A DNA stretch of 29,527 bases from Paulinella micropora. Taxonomy: Eukaryota; Cercozoa; Imbricatea; Euglyphida. A program made the translations under genes and the position numbers. Location: assembly GCA_009731375.1 (NCBI GenBank), contig BJOX01000134.1, forward strand, positions 174,500 to 204,026, written 5' to 3'. Numbering within the stretch: the first letter of the stretch is position 1; every line of letters begins with the position of its first letter. The notes below the pieces were generated by a model, which saw only the letters and a list, made by a program, of their open reading frames with translations, was not told where the DNA came from and ran no database searches. This document shows, piece after piece, positions 1 to 7,759 of the stretch.

Positions 1-701
1 GTCTTTCAAATTCAATTTCAATATTTAGGCTTTGGGGCCATTAAGTTTTCAATTGAGAACCCCAACACAGGCGAATTCCAGCAAGTCCATATGATTAAGT
101 ATGCGAATGCCAACACGGGTGTCAGTCTGCGGAATACAACTCTTCCATTTGTTGCTAGAATGAGAAATGATGCCGATACAGGAATACAAAGTTTAAAAAC
201 AGCAAGTTGTAGTATGTTTATTGAGGGCGCTAACACCGTTAATTCAAGCATATCTAACGAAGCGGAAGGAAGTGAGCCAGCGAGCACTACTGAAAGCCCA
301 ATTCTTAGCATAAAAAATAAATCGCTTTTTAAAGGCGGTGCTACAAATTATTCAATTGTTTATCCATCTCTTGTGAGCATATCAAACGAAATACCAAAGT
401 TAATATAGTGAGGATTGTGAAAACAACTGGAACACTTACGGCGGAGAACTTTGCTGATATTGATGCTACAACTTCAATCGTGTCAAAGGATACCGCCGCG
501 ACTGCTCTTGGTGGTGCCACTATAACGGATGTCATACTTAAACTTTTTGTTAATGCTACTTCTAGCCAGCTTATTGACCTGCGAACTTACGACATACAAC
601 TCGCACCTGGTGAAAATCTAACATTTTTACAAAAGTCTGTCGCTACTGTTAATAATGGAGGAAATGTGAGTGTTATCGTTAATTTTTTAGAAGACCAATA
701 A
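1..701 (+). pseudogene. Virion-structural-like protein, 5' end outside window, one frameshift
   Basis: The reading frame is open from base 1 (frame 1), so the start lies upstream of the window. It runs to a stop at 406-408. The same protein seems to continue in another frame, which overlaps the first and ends with TAA at 699-701. The first part has the pattern QYLGFG..KFSIEN..TG.FQ.VH, followed by a segment ending SMFIEG. The second has VRIVK.TGTL..., a TSIVS.DT segment and a C-terminal LAPGENLT. From memory, this order resembles a family of tailed-phage and algal-virus virion proteins; the exact role (fibre, receptor binding or minor structural) is unknown. The second part has no ATG at its start, only a GTG, and aligns as a direct continuation, so I read a one-base indel somewhere in 360-405 rather than two genes. 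Confidence 0.5.
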
Positions 702-744
702 TAATTATTTTTGTAATAATTTTTTCTAATATAATAATATAGTA
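702..744 (+). promoter_or_regulatory. AT-only intergenic promoter region
   Basis: The 43 bp between the structural-like gene and the next ATG are almost wholly A and T, with TAATTATTTTT-like and TATAATAATATA-like stretches just before the start codon at 745. They resemble the AT-rich leaders of the other genes in this element. Promoter function is inferred from position and composition only. Confidence 0.35.
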
Positions 745-1380
745 ATGTATAGTCGTAAGTTGTATTTTGTGGGTGGTAGGCGGTTTCTAACAAAAGCATC
801 TATCAAATCCTACATAAGAAGAATGATAAACAAATACAACGATGGTGAAGTGTTGAACCCAGAAGATGGCAATTTCGTGCGAGACCTAATAACCCATCAC
901 CCTTGTCTAAAAAATGGCATCATTGATGTTGAAAGTAATTTGACCACTGGGAGAAAACACTTTCGTGTAGATGGTAAGCCGTTTTCGTGGAATTGCTGTG
1001 TTGACCTCATAGGCCTTAGCAAATTAAAAAAAATGGCGAGAGTGATAAAAGAAGCAAGCAGGAATACGATAAGACCGCAAATACAAGAATATCTTGACAT
1101 CGTGGCTATTGATGTATTCGTAGAACCCCGATACATATGCGAAATAAGTGGTGATATATATGAGCGGGTTGATGTCCACGTAGACCACCACTTTGACATC
1201 ATACAATTCAAAGACATCCTTCAACAATACCTTGAAGTAAATAGAGAATTAGAAGTTGAAGACGGTTTATTGAAAGAACCGCATTTCACTAAATTTAGCG
1301 ACTTTCACAAACAGAAAGCAATACTGCGAATTATAAAAAAAGAAATCAATATAAGAGGTAAAATGTATCTCTTACGGTAA
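745..1380 (+). CDS. DUF3223-like protein, 211 aa
   Basis: It starts at a true ATG directly behind an AT-only leader and ends with TAA. Residues about 30-85 fit the pattern of DUF3223 (plant DCL-like and viral proteins): a D..F...L...HP stretch, then K.GI, then a short aromatic/VDG...S..C block (HFRVDGKPFSWNCC). The second half (about 128-205) has C-x-ISG, VHVDHHFD, and FSDFHKQKA followed by a helix ending in N, an arrangement I associate with nuclease-like accessory proteins of phages and large DNA viruses. I do not know a proven activity for this family. The 3' end overlaps the convergent minus-strand gene by 9 bp. The frame is intact. Family assignment is from remembered motif patterns, not a search. 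Confidence 0.55.
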   Translation: MYSRKLYFVGGRRFLTKASIKSYIRRMINKYNDGEVLNPEDGNFVRDLITHHPCLKNGIIDVESNLTTGRKHFRVDGKPFSWNCCVDLIGLSKLKKMARVIKEASRNTIRPQIQEYLDIVAIDVFVEPRYICEISGDIYERVDVHVDHHFDIIQFKDILQQYLEVNRELEVEDGLLKEPHFTKFSDFHKQKAILRIIKKEINIRGKMYLLR

Positions 1381-1650
1381 ATACCTCTTTAATTCGTCTT
1401 TATTTTGGACCCAAGGCTGACGAACTAACCATTCAATATATGGTTTGTCAATCTTCGCGATGTCTTCTATTTTTTTGCCCTTGTATTTGCCGAAGTGAAA
1501 TGTGTCTTTGGGTTGAGCATTTCTCATTTCTTCAATCGCTTTAATTTCGTCGTGGATTACCTTTTGGACATCTTCCAACGAGAAGGATTTTTTTTCACCT
1601 TCAATGGAAAGTTTTTGGAACTTCTCGCACAGTCTAGTGAGGGCTGACAT
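1372..1650 (-). CDS. Small FGKYKGK-type protein (exodeoxyribonuclease X C-terminal-like), 92 aa
   Basis: It starts at an ATG at 1650. The N-terminal 45 residues are charged and probably helical. The C-terminal half contains FGKYKGKKIEDIA followed by D.PYIEWLVRQPW, which matches the small domain found at the C-terminus of exodeoxyribonuclease X-like proteins and in stand-alone proteins of large eukaryotic DNA viruses. No exonuclease catalytic domain is present, so it is probably a nucleic-acid-binding or accessory protein. Its upstream region is shared with the lipase gene (divergent, 58 bp) and carries a motif nearly identical to the one before the polymerase gene. Tail-to-tail overlap of 9 bp with the DUF3223-like gene. 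Confidence 0.6.
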   Translation of the reverse strand: MSALTRLCEKFQKLSIEGEKKSFSLEDVQKVIHDEIKAIEEMRNAQPKDTFHFGKYKGKKIEDIAKIDKPYIEWLVRQPWVQNKDELKRYLP

Positions 1651-1708
1651 AGTAGGTGGGTGTATATAGTAGGCAGGAAAAAAAATTAAATAATTAATAA
1701 TATACGAA
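1651..1708. promoter_or_regulatory. Divergent promoter region between the small FGKYKGK gene and the lipase-like gene
   Basis: This 58-bp gap separates two divergent ATGs. On the plus strand 1661-1678 reads TGTATATAGTAGGCAGGA; the same motif with one extra base lies before the polymerase ATG (5706-5724). Next to it is an A/T block (AAATTAAATAATTAATAATA) that directly precedes the lipase ATG. The conservation in two otherwise unrelated gene leaders suggests a viral promoter element for the minus-strand genes, with an AT-rich element serving the plus-strand gene. Confidence 0.55.
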
Positions 1709-2398
1709 ATGTCCGAGTGGATTAAATTCGTAAAGGCTTACTCTGCTAAGCATAACATAAGCTATGGTGAAGCATTAAAAAAAGCTGGTAAGGAATACCG
1801 AAGGCAAAAGGGGGGTAGTGCGGAGTTATCAGAGGATGTCTATTTGTCTTCGTCAGATAGAAAAGGTGCGGACGGATGGAAGCCAGTCGCTAGCAAAGAG
1901 AAATCAACAGTGTATGAAAAAGATGGTAAGGCGATTGTAGCATTTAGGGGTTCAGTAGATAAGCGGGACCTGCTAACTGATGTCGCATTAGTAAAGGGAG
2001 TATTGAAAAGAACTCCAAGATATAAAGAAGAGCAGAAGTTGGTTAATGAAGTCATAAAGAAATATGGTAAAGAAAATGTGGAGCTCACTGGGCATTCGTT
2101 AGGTGGCACGATAGCAAAAGACCTGAGCCGACAGACTGGGGTAAGGGCGACCACATACAATAAAGGCAGTAGCACGAAGGACCTAATTGAAGGAGTGATT
2201 GACCGAGTGGCGGTGAGGGGAAATCCAAAAGGTAAAAGGGCAAAGACCGCGAAGCTAACGACAAACTACCGAACAGCATTTGACCCCGTATCGTTAATGG
2301 GTGCTACGGCTGTAAATACCAAGTTAGTCAAACCAAAAAAAGGAATTCATACGATAAGAAGCTTCAAGGGCAAAGGAGCCAAAAAAATTTATTTATGA
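1709..2398 (+). CDS. Lipase-like alpha/beta hydrolase (class 3 type), 229 aa
   Basis: It starts at the first ATG behind the AT-rich leader. Residues 1-36 (MSEWIKFVKAYS... to RRQKGG) are a short basic lead typical of small proteins of algal DNA viruses. The rest is an alpha/beta hydrolase of the class 3 lipase type: FRGS at about 80-83, the nucleophile elbow GHSLGG with Ser130, a likely acid Asp192 in FDPVSL, and a likely His214 in GIHTIRSF. The order Ser-Asp-His and the spacing fit the fold, so the enzyme looks catalytically complete. No signal peptide or membrane segment is seen. Lipases of this kind occur in Polinton-like viruses and might help membrane penetration or exit; substrate and role are inferred. 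Its stop lies 3 bp from the convergent helicase end. Confidence 0.75.
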   Translation: MSEWIKFVKAYSAKHNISYGEALKKAGKEYRRQKGGSAELSEDVYLSSSDRKGADGWKPVASKEKSTVYEKDGKAIVAFRGSVDKRDLLTDVALVKGVLKRTPRYKEEQKLVNEVIKKYGKENVELTGHSLGGTIAKDLSRQTGVRATTYNKGSSTKDLIEGVIDRVAVRGNPKGKRAKTAKLTTNYRTAFDPVSLMGATAVNTKLVKPKKGIHTIRSFKGKGAKKIYL

Positions 2399-2401
2399 CT
2401 T

Positions 2402-2770
2402 TCATAACTCGTTTGATAGTCCAATATCGTTCAAGCAGGTGGCACGACTTAAAGCGACATATAACAAATTCATTGACAGTAGGTCTAGATTTATCCACAC
2501 TGGTGTTGTTCGGCCTTGTGAGCAGTGGATGGTAGATGAGAATGTCGGCTGGATGTCAGCATACGGTTTCTTGTCTGGTATCGTTTTTTTTCTATCAAAT
2601 TTCTGCTCAATATCGTCAATCGTAATGAATATATGTTCTTTGGTGTCCCTAGTAATAGTGTGAATATCACCGTTATGGACAACCTTCGTATTACAACGAA
2701 ACACAACCTGATGACCTGTTTTAAGTTGTTTATTTTGTAGCATTTTGTTATTGCTTTCATTAACTGTTGT
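2402..2770 (-). pseudogene. C-terminal part of the SF1 helicase, out of frame with the rest
   Basis: This frame contains the end of a PIF1-like SF1 helicase: STIHCSQGRT (motif V type, T.H.SQG) and LLYVALSRAT (motif VI type, YVALSR). It lies directly after the polymerase-helicase frame on the same strand, but in another frame. The first ATG (2743) is inside the domain, and the frame is open a little upstream of it to about 2770, overlapping the stop of the upstream part (2760-2762). A separate 113-aa protein with only motifs V-VI would have no known function, so I read it as the detached tail of the same gene, split by one small indel at about 2755-2772. It ends 3 bp from the lipase stop. Confidence 0.75.
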
Positions 2771-5705
2771 TAGAGTGGTGTAATATTAAAGGCGGGTTTT
2801 TGTCAGTCGGTTTAGGGTGTGGCTTAACTTGCTTATTGAGAGCATCTAATTCTTCAAGTGTTAGTATATCAGGTAGGCAGTCTTTTGCTTTATGTTGGCT
2901 AAGCTCATTACCGCCGACCTTGTAATAGTCTTCTACCTTATTTAAGATAGATTGTAGAACTAGGTCTTTGGCTTGTCTATAATTTGTATCAAGATTTATT
3001 TTTGTAAATAGCTTGAAAGTTTTTGACTTGTGGAATGGTTCGGATGTTGGGTCTGGGCAAGGAAGCTGAGCTAAGTGGCCAAATAGAATAATAGATACAC
3101 CGCCGAATGGTCTGTTGATTTTGGTGTATTTTCTGAGCATATGGTCCAGACTTTCTAAATTCTTGGAAGTAAGCATAGAAACTTCATCAATCGTTATTCT
3201 GTTATTAATGGCTTCTTCGCCAACTGGTATCGGTAGCGGTAGTCTATGATATAGCATTGTTAGTATTTTTTGGAGTGTATATTCAGAATTAATAACTTGG
3301 CGAGCATTGTGTGTCATAGCGGTTGATAAAGTCTTTTTGTCTTTGAAATGGGTGTTAGTGTATTTTGATGGCTGACCAGTTAGGTATTTAATCATTTCAG
3401 ATTTACCCGTTCCAGCTTTGCCGTGAATGAGTAAGAGTTCTTGTTCGGGTAAAGGTATGTATTCGTCTTTGGTGCTATAATCTGGAAGCTCTGTATCTTC
3501 AAAGGCGGAGAACTCTGGATATTGTTTATGTGGTGTTTCTAAAATTTTTTGTAATGGTAGTGTGTCTTTGAAACCGCTATGTCGCTGGTATGTTATCCGT
3601 GGTTCGCCATTTATGTAGGAAACGAAGCAAGTCATATTCAATTGTGGGGCGATGAACTCATCCTGTTCTTTAACCTCGGGGCGAAATTCTTTTCCTGTTT
3701 TCATATATTCACCTTCGTATGCGATACTGTCTGTATTAGAATATAACAAAGTCCGCCCAGTATTTACAAGCTTTAACATCTGGTTATGAAGAACTATCTT
3801 TTGATATGCTAACACATAGCCAGTTAAATGAGACATTTGAAATATGTTATCTGTTTGGTTTGTGTCTTGATATGTGTATATCATTCGCTCTGGTAGTAGG
3901 TCGTTGCCCATTTCGGCGTATTTGGTCTTGTCGTATTTAACTCGTTTCAGGAACAATAATCTATACCCTTTTTCTTTCATCATAAAATGTATTCGCTCGT
4001 TGTATGTTTTTGAAATAGTAGATACTTGCTGAGTTCGGTGTATGTTCTTGTTCAAAGAGCCTACCAGCAAGTTGGTTGCTTTGGCTAAGGTATCGTGTTC
4101 AAAGCCAGGCTTATCAAAGTAGTAATCTTGTATATTTGTTATGTGTTCTGAGAAGGTTTTGAATGGGTTAAAGTGGTCGTCTGCTACATATAATCTCTTA
4201 ATAAATATCTTAACCCCTTGGTCAAACATATACAACAATGCGGGAATGGGTTGGCATTGGGTTCCTTTTGTGGTGTAGCCGTTAAAGAAGGTTGGCACTT
4301 TGAGGTGCTTTTGGTCGTAATCAAAAACCGCATAACCGTGTAGAGGTTTGACCTTGTTGTAGTAGTCCTGTGTCATATTTTGGTTTATATTAATTATGTT
4401 GCGAGGAGCTGTTGGGTATTCATTGAAGTAAGAAGACATTTCACCCATATTACCTAACGAAGCATTTGTATAAGCTTTTACCATATCAATCTGATGTATC
4501 ATTTTGGGGCTTTTGGTGTGATGATTAAAGATATGATGAAACGGTATTTGACCAGATTTTACGTGTCGTAATATATTGGGTTCAGTAATTTGTGTATGGA
4601 ACTTAGGTTTATGTTTTTCTATGAGACACTCTATAAATAACTGTTTGAAGTATGATGGCAATGACCAAGCGGTGGTATCCTTAGGAACGAATGATGCGTG
4701 TTTGAAGCGGTCTGAACATTTATAGTTTAGTTTGTTTTCTTTATCTACTATTCCAATAATGTTTCCAGAATGGTCCATCATTGAATAACACTCCTTATGT
4801 TGTAGGTCAAGTTTAGTTTGTATATTGTTGAGTTCTTCCTGTGATATCCATTTGTTCTCGTATTGGTTCGTAGATAGTTTCACATTGCTGGCTTCGTGGT
4901 TAGTAGCATATTGGGGTCGTGGCTCTGGTATGTTTTCATTAATATCGTATAATAGTTCAATTGACTTAATGTGTTGGATACAGATGTCTTTTTGTTTTCC
5001 TTGTATTAATGTGGCGTGATAATCGCTACATCTGATTATTATCTGTTTTGGGTATTGTTTGGTAGATGCTCGCCACAGTATATTCATACCATCAAATACA
5101 TAAATCCTACATCGGATAAAGTCTTCCATTTCTGTTAGGTCCTTTGCTGTGGCATATTTGATGTCCTTAAAGCGGTCTAGTATAATATTGTCTCGCTTTC
5201 GTTTTCTATTGTTTGGGTTTGGAAAGTCTTTCATAATACATTCTAGCACACAGTTTATTTCACCCTGTGCCATTGGTATGACAGCATTATTTAGCTGATT
5301 AACTTGGTCAATTGTAATAACTTTAAGGTCTTTGTCTTCTCTTTGTTCGTAAAACCTTGCTTGCAGTTCTACAACGTTTCTAACCGCATTGATTGTTCGC
5401 TTCAATACATTAGCTTGGTATATTCCTCTAACTGGTCCGTGATATCCTTCATAATCCAGATGGACGAGATAGCTTGTATTTGGGTTTAGCTCTTGGAGGC
5501 GAGCTTCCCACCCCTGGGCATATTGTATAACGAGTGAATTATTTCTGCCGACTAGTTCGGGGTGGCCACCTGTTAATCTGTTTACAAGTCGCAGGGCGGT
5601 TGGAGTTGTAATGAGATACCATCTTCTTTTGCCTCTTTATCTGATGTAGTCTCCTCGTTGCTCAATATTGTAGAGCGGAAATAGTTCTGGTTGGTATTGG
5701 TCCAT
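2760..5705 (-). pseudogene. Family-B DNA polymerase fused to PIF1-like helicase, nonsense codon near the start, helicase tail frameshifted
   Basis: The likely start is the ATG at 5705, right after the shared promoter motif. Codon 23 is TAA (5637-5639), and the same frame then stays open down to 2762. Numbered from 5705: residues about 120-250 contain an NC...H arrangement (Cys152, His230) that may be an OTU-like cysteine-protease fold. Polymerase motif A is about 406-420 (HQIDMVKAYTN), motif B about 542-550 (KATNLLVG), motif C about 655-663 (YSNTDSIAY). The helicase has Walker A GKAGTGKS at about 762-769, Walker B TIDEVS at about 838-843, motif III FGHLAQLP and motif IV TNYRQ. Motifs V-VI follow in another frame. 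It would replicate the element's DNA. No clear 3'-5' exonuclease motifs are seen. Odd points: N for the first D of DTDS, and GH instead of GD in helicase motif III. TAA ends other genes here, so recoding is unlikely. Confidence 0.75.
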
Positions 5706-5774
5706 TGTATATAGATAGGCAGGATAAATTTTTTGAAAAATAATTATTTAATGCTTTACATATATATATACGAT
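5706..5774. promoter_or_regulatory. Promoter region of the polymerase gene, possibly divergent
   Basis: Directly before the polymerase ATG the plus strand reads TGTATATAGATAGGCAGGA (5706-5724), nearly the same as 1661-1678 before the minus-strand gene at 1650. Next comes an AT-rich block with AATAATTATTTAA. Further on, TATATATATACGATATG (5761-5777) resembles the lipase leader (ATATACGAAATG), as if a plus-strand gene once began at 5775. Confidence 0.55.
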
Positions 5775-5816
5775 ATGTTTAGATGTAAAATGCTTACCAA
5801 AAAAAAATATTGTTGA
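5775..5816 (+). other. 13-codon micro-ORF at a promoter-like site
   Basis: An ATG at 5775 follows a TATATATACGAT leader like that of the lipase gene, but TGA ends the frame after 13 codons (rich in Lys). It fills the gap up to the stop of the next minus-strand gene. It may be the stub of a lost gene or chance. No function can be given. Confidence 0.2.
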
Positions 5817-6020
5817 TTAATCTGACTTAGTAAGTCGCTCTTCTAACTCCTGTATCTTCTTTTTGTATTCTTCTATATTTTGTTTGTATTGAACTAACAT
5901 CTTTGCTTTGGCTCGCCGTTCTTCGTTTAGGCGGTCTTTATTGCGGTAATAGTATGCGAGAGCTTTCTCATTATTCCTTTTTCTCCTTTCGTCTCCTTCA
6001 TATATCTTTGGTCGTGGCAT
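5817..6020 (-). CDS. Small basic coiled-coil protein, 67 aa
   Basis: ATG at 6020 behind a conserved leader. The N-terminal half is very basic (MPRPKIYEGDERRKRNNEKA and a following YYYRNKDRLNEERRAKAK), and the C-terminal half has heptad-like spacing (YKQNIEEYKKKIQELEERL), so it is probably a dimerising coiled coil with a nucleic-acid-binding arm, as in small bZIP-like proteins of algal viruses. No family can be named with certainty. It begins with MP like its upstream neighbour, and the two share an almost identical leader, so it may be regulated together with it or derive from duplication. Confidence 0.55.
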   Translation of the reverse strand: MPRPKIYEGDERRKRNNEKALAYYYRNKDRLNEERRAKAKMLVQYKQNIEEYKKKIQELEERLTKSD

Positions 6021-6065
6021 CTTATATATATGTAATATTATTTTTTATAAATGTAAATAATTATT
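6021..6065 (-). promoter_or_regulatory. Conserved AT-rich leader, copy 1
   Basis: The bases before the ATG at 6020 contain TATATATGTAATATTATTTT and then a TATA-A-ATGTAAATAATTA stretch on the plus strand. The same string, with only a few changes, lies before the ATG at 6388. Such conservation between non-coding stretches suggests a promoter used in the minus direction or a duplicated leader. Confidence 0.5.
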
Positions 6066-6388
6066 TATAAATTAATATTGTAAATAGCCATTCTCATATT
6101 TAGTTGTTTTAATGCTTCACTACATATACACATTTTGATATTTTCTTTTCGTGTTCTTGCTTGTTTTTCTTCTAACTCTTTTTCTTTCTCCCTCCAAAAG
6201 TCATTCGCTTTTTTGTATCTATTTATCATTTCTTCCCTAGTGAAATAATTAACTGTCAAGTTGTCTGCTTTCGCTTCTGGAAAATGCTTGTTGTATTCTT
6301 CTTTCATTTCTTTATTAGCTTGTATAAATAAATCCATACTATTTTGGTTTTGTTTTCTTTGTCTGCTTCTGATTTTTTTGCTTGGCAT
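6065..6388 (-). CDS. Small basic coiled-coil protein, 107 aa
   Basis: ATG at 6388 behind a leader that matches the one of the next gene. The N-terminus is basic (MPSKKIRSRQRKQNQN), and the middle is strongly charged and probably helical (NRYKKANDFWREKEKELEEK). There are two cysteines in KMCICSEAL near the end and no membrane segment. I do not recognise a family. The likely role (DNA binding, regulation or virion packing) is only inferred from its charge. It is the last gene before the AT-rich coding stretch ends. Confidence 0.5.
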   Translation of the reverse strand: MPSKKIRSRQRKQNQNSMDLFIQANKEMKEEYNKHFPEAKADNLTVNYFTREEMINRYKKANDFWREKEKELEEKQARTRKENIKMCICSEALKQLNMRMAIYNINL

Positions 6389-6435
6389 CTTTTATATATG
6401 TAATATTATTTTTATACATGTAAATAATTAATTTT
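6389..6435 (-). promoter_or_regulatory. Conserved AT-rich leader, copy 2
   Basis: Bases before the ATG at 6388 repeat the leader at 6021-6065 (TATATATGTAATATTATTTT, then TATACATGTAAATAATTA). The match starts at the ATG and reaches about 45 bp upstream. Confidence 0.5.
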
Positions 6436-6530
6436 TATTTCAGTATTTGTAAAAACAGTGGGATAATGTTGTTATCTCTTTATACGACAGACTTTGTAAA
6501 AAATAGCAAACGATAGGGAAATTCAAAATG

Positions 6531-6569
6531 GGAAGGGGGGGTGGGGCCATAGAAACACCCCCCCTTTCC
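6531..6569. repeat. G/C inverted repeat (hairpin)
   Basis: GGAAGGGGGGGTG (6531-6543) is nearly complementary to CACCCCCCCTTTCC (6556-6569), with a 12-base loop. It sits where the AT-rich viral coding region ends, so it may mark a junction, but nothing shows a function. Confidence 0.5.
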
Positions 6570-6592
6570 TCCCCGTTTTTTGCATGCGCGCC

Positions 6593-6612
6593 TTTTTTTT
6601 TTTTTTTTTTTT
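6593..6612. repeat. T20 tract
   Basis: A run of 20 T follows the G/C hairpin and a GCATGCGCGCC stretch. It is followed by GCAGG and a second T run. Read on the minus strand it is a poly(A), so it could be the tail of a retroposed sequence; no body of such a sequence is recognised. Confidence 0.6.
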
Positions 6613-6695
6613 GCAGGTATTTTTTTTGAAAGTTTTGGTGGGAATTTGTCCCCAATTATGTGACTGACCGGCCGAGGTAGCGAAGAAAATGAGGC

Positions 6696-6877
6696 TCTGG
6701 TAATACATTCCTTACCACTATTTCTCTATTCAGAATTCCTTGTACCAGCCAAGTGCATTCTCAATAAAGATGAGTCTACTACGTTCGAACAGTTAATAAG
6801 CGCCGGAACTTCACCGTTCCTTCCCTACTAACCTCTGAACGCAAACCGGCGGACGTACCCGCAAGCCGTCCTTAACG
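6696..6877 (+). repeat. Long direct repeat, copy A (182 bp)
   Basis: It starts TCTGGTAATACATTCC and ends CGGACGTACCCGCAAG...TTAACG. It matches 14075-14281 at roughly nine bases in ten, but lacks two short stretches (about 19 and 6 bp) present there. An AATAAAG poly(A)-signal-like string is conserved. The two copies could be LTRs or other terminal repeats of a 7.4-kb non-coding element, or independent fragments of one repeat family. Confidence 0.8.
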
Positions 6878-7759
6878 GTTAGGAAGCCTTGATGGCAAAA
6901 GGGAAGCGCTTACAGAGAATGGCACGAAGTACAGAGCAGACAGGTTGTAAGACTAGTCACACGCCTGACAAGGATTCCCCCGTGACCACACACGAGAAAT
7001 CTAAAAGGTCGGTACAGAAAGTACAGAAAAACTGAAACCCAAAAGTTGGGCACAGTCCGTACGTTCCGGACATGACTTTTTCGGCAGTTCATTTTTAGTC
7101 GTCCATGAGACACTCCAAAGAGAGTGCTCACTCAAAGGGGCTGACAGAGCCCACACCCAAACTTTATCCCCTGCTAGGAGCTAGGAAGGATAAGCAAGAG
7201 CTAAGGAGCGCAGAAAAGAGGCATGAGATAGCCCAAGTTCAGAAAGCCCATAACATAGGTTGACCCCAGTAGCAAGGGCAGGGAAAAGACACGAGGGGGA
7301 CTGTCATAGCTGTAGAAAGTTACAACTATAGCTGGATAGTCAGTAGAGCCTATAGGTGTGAGCTGTGAGTCAAATGTCTACACAAAAACGGCACTTACAT
7401 TGCATTTTTAGACATATAGCTCAGAAATGACAGAAAAAGGCAGGACACATCAAGACAGTTACAATAATTGTCACGTTGTTAGTTCACAGACCATCACCGA
7501 CATCAGTCAGAATATTTCATACCATCAGGGGGGCAAAAGACTTCCATTTCCGTAATTCGAACAGTAGCCCCAACAAGATTCGGAAAAATTTTCGGGACAG
7601 ACATTAGAAGAGAGAAAAGACAGACACATAACACAACAGCAGTCAGCAAAGCACATTCTGTTTGTTTGATACCTCTCTCTCTATCTATACAGCATCACTA
7701 TTACGTCATAGGTGCCTCAGGCACACCAACAGCTCGCAAAGACGTCGTTGCAGGAGGAC
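6878..7759. other. Non-coding stretch after repeat copy A
   Basis: No frame longer than about 75 codons and no recognisable protein or RNA. The plus strand is purine- and CAGA-rich towards the end, foreshadowing the minisatellite. If copy A is a terminal repeat, this would be its leader; the spot just inside it (GATGGCAAAAGG, about 6890) is not a convincing primer-binding site. Confidence 0.4.

Larger units (their letters stand above)
1..6500. mobile_element. Integrated Polinton-like virus/virophage-type element, partial
   Basis: This stretch is AT-rich and tightly packed with short genes on both strands. Most gaps are under 130 bp, and convergent genes overlap or nearly touch (1372-1380; 2398/2402). 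The gene set is typical of small eukaryotic DNA viruses of the Polinton-like/virophage group: a family-B DNA polymerase with an SF1 helicase, a class-3 lipase-like protein, a DUF3223-like protein, a FGKYKGK-type small protein, small basic coiled-coil proteins and a virion-structural-like gene. The left end lies outside the window. The right end is placed near 6.5 kb because AT-rich coding DNA stops there, but no terminal inverted repeat could be recognised. Capsid, penton, ATPase and integrase genes are not in view, so the exact group is inferred. Three reading-frame breaks suggest that it is no longer active. Confidence 0.65.

Noticed and set aside
408-701. Separate 97-codon gene starting with GTG
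   Set aside because: GTG starts are not expected here, and the frame continues the upstream protein, so a frameshift explains it better.
5637-5639. TAA read as an amino acid (altered genetic code)
   Set aside because: TAA ends other genes of the element at sensible places (701, 1380), so a nonsense mutation is simpler.
6696-6877. tRNA-like gene because of GTTCGAAC within the repeat
   Set aside because: No cloverleaf with paired acceptor and anticodon arms could be drawn around it.
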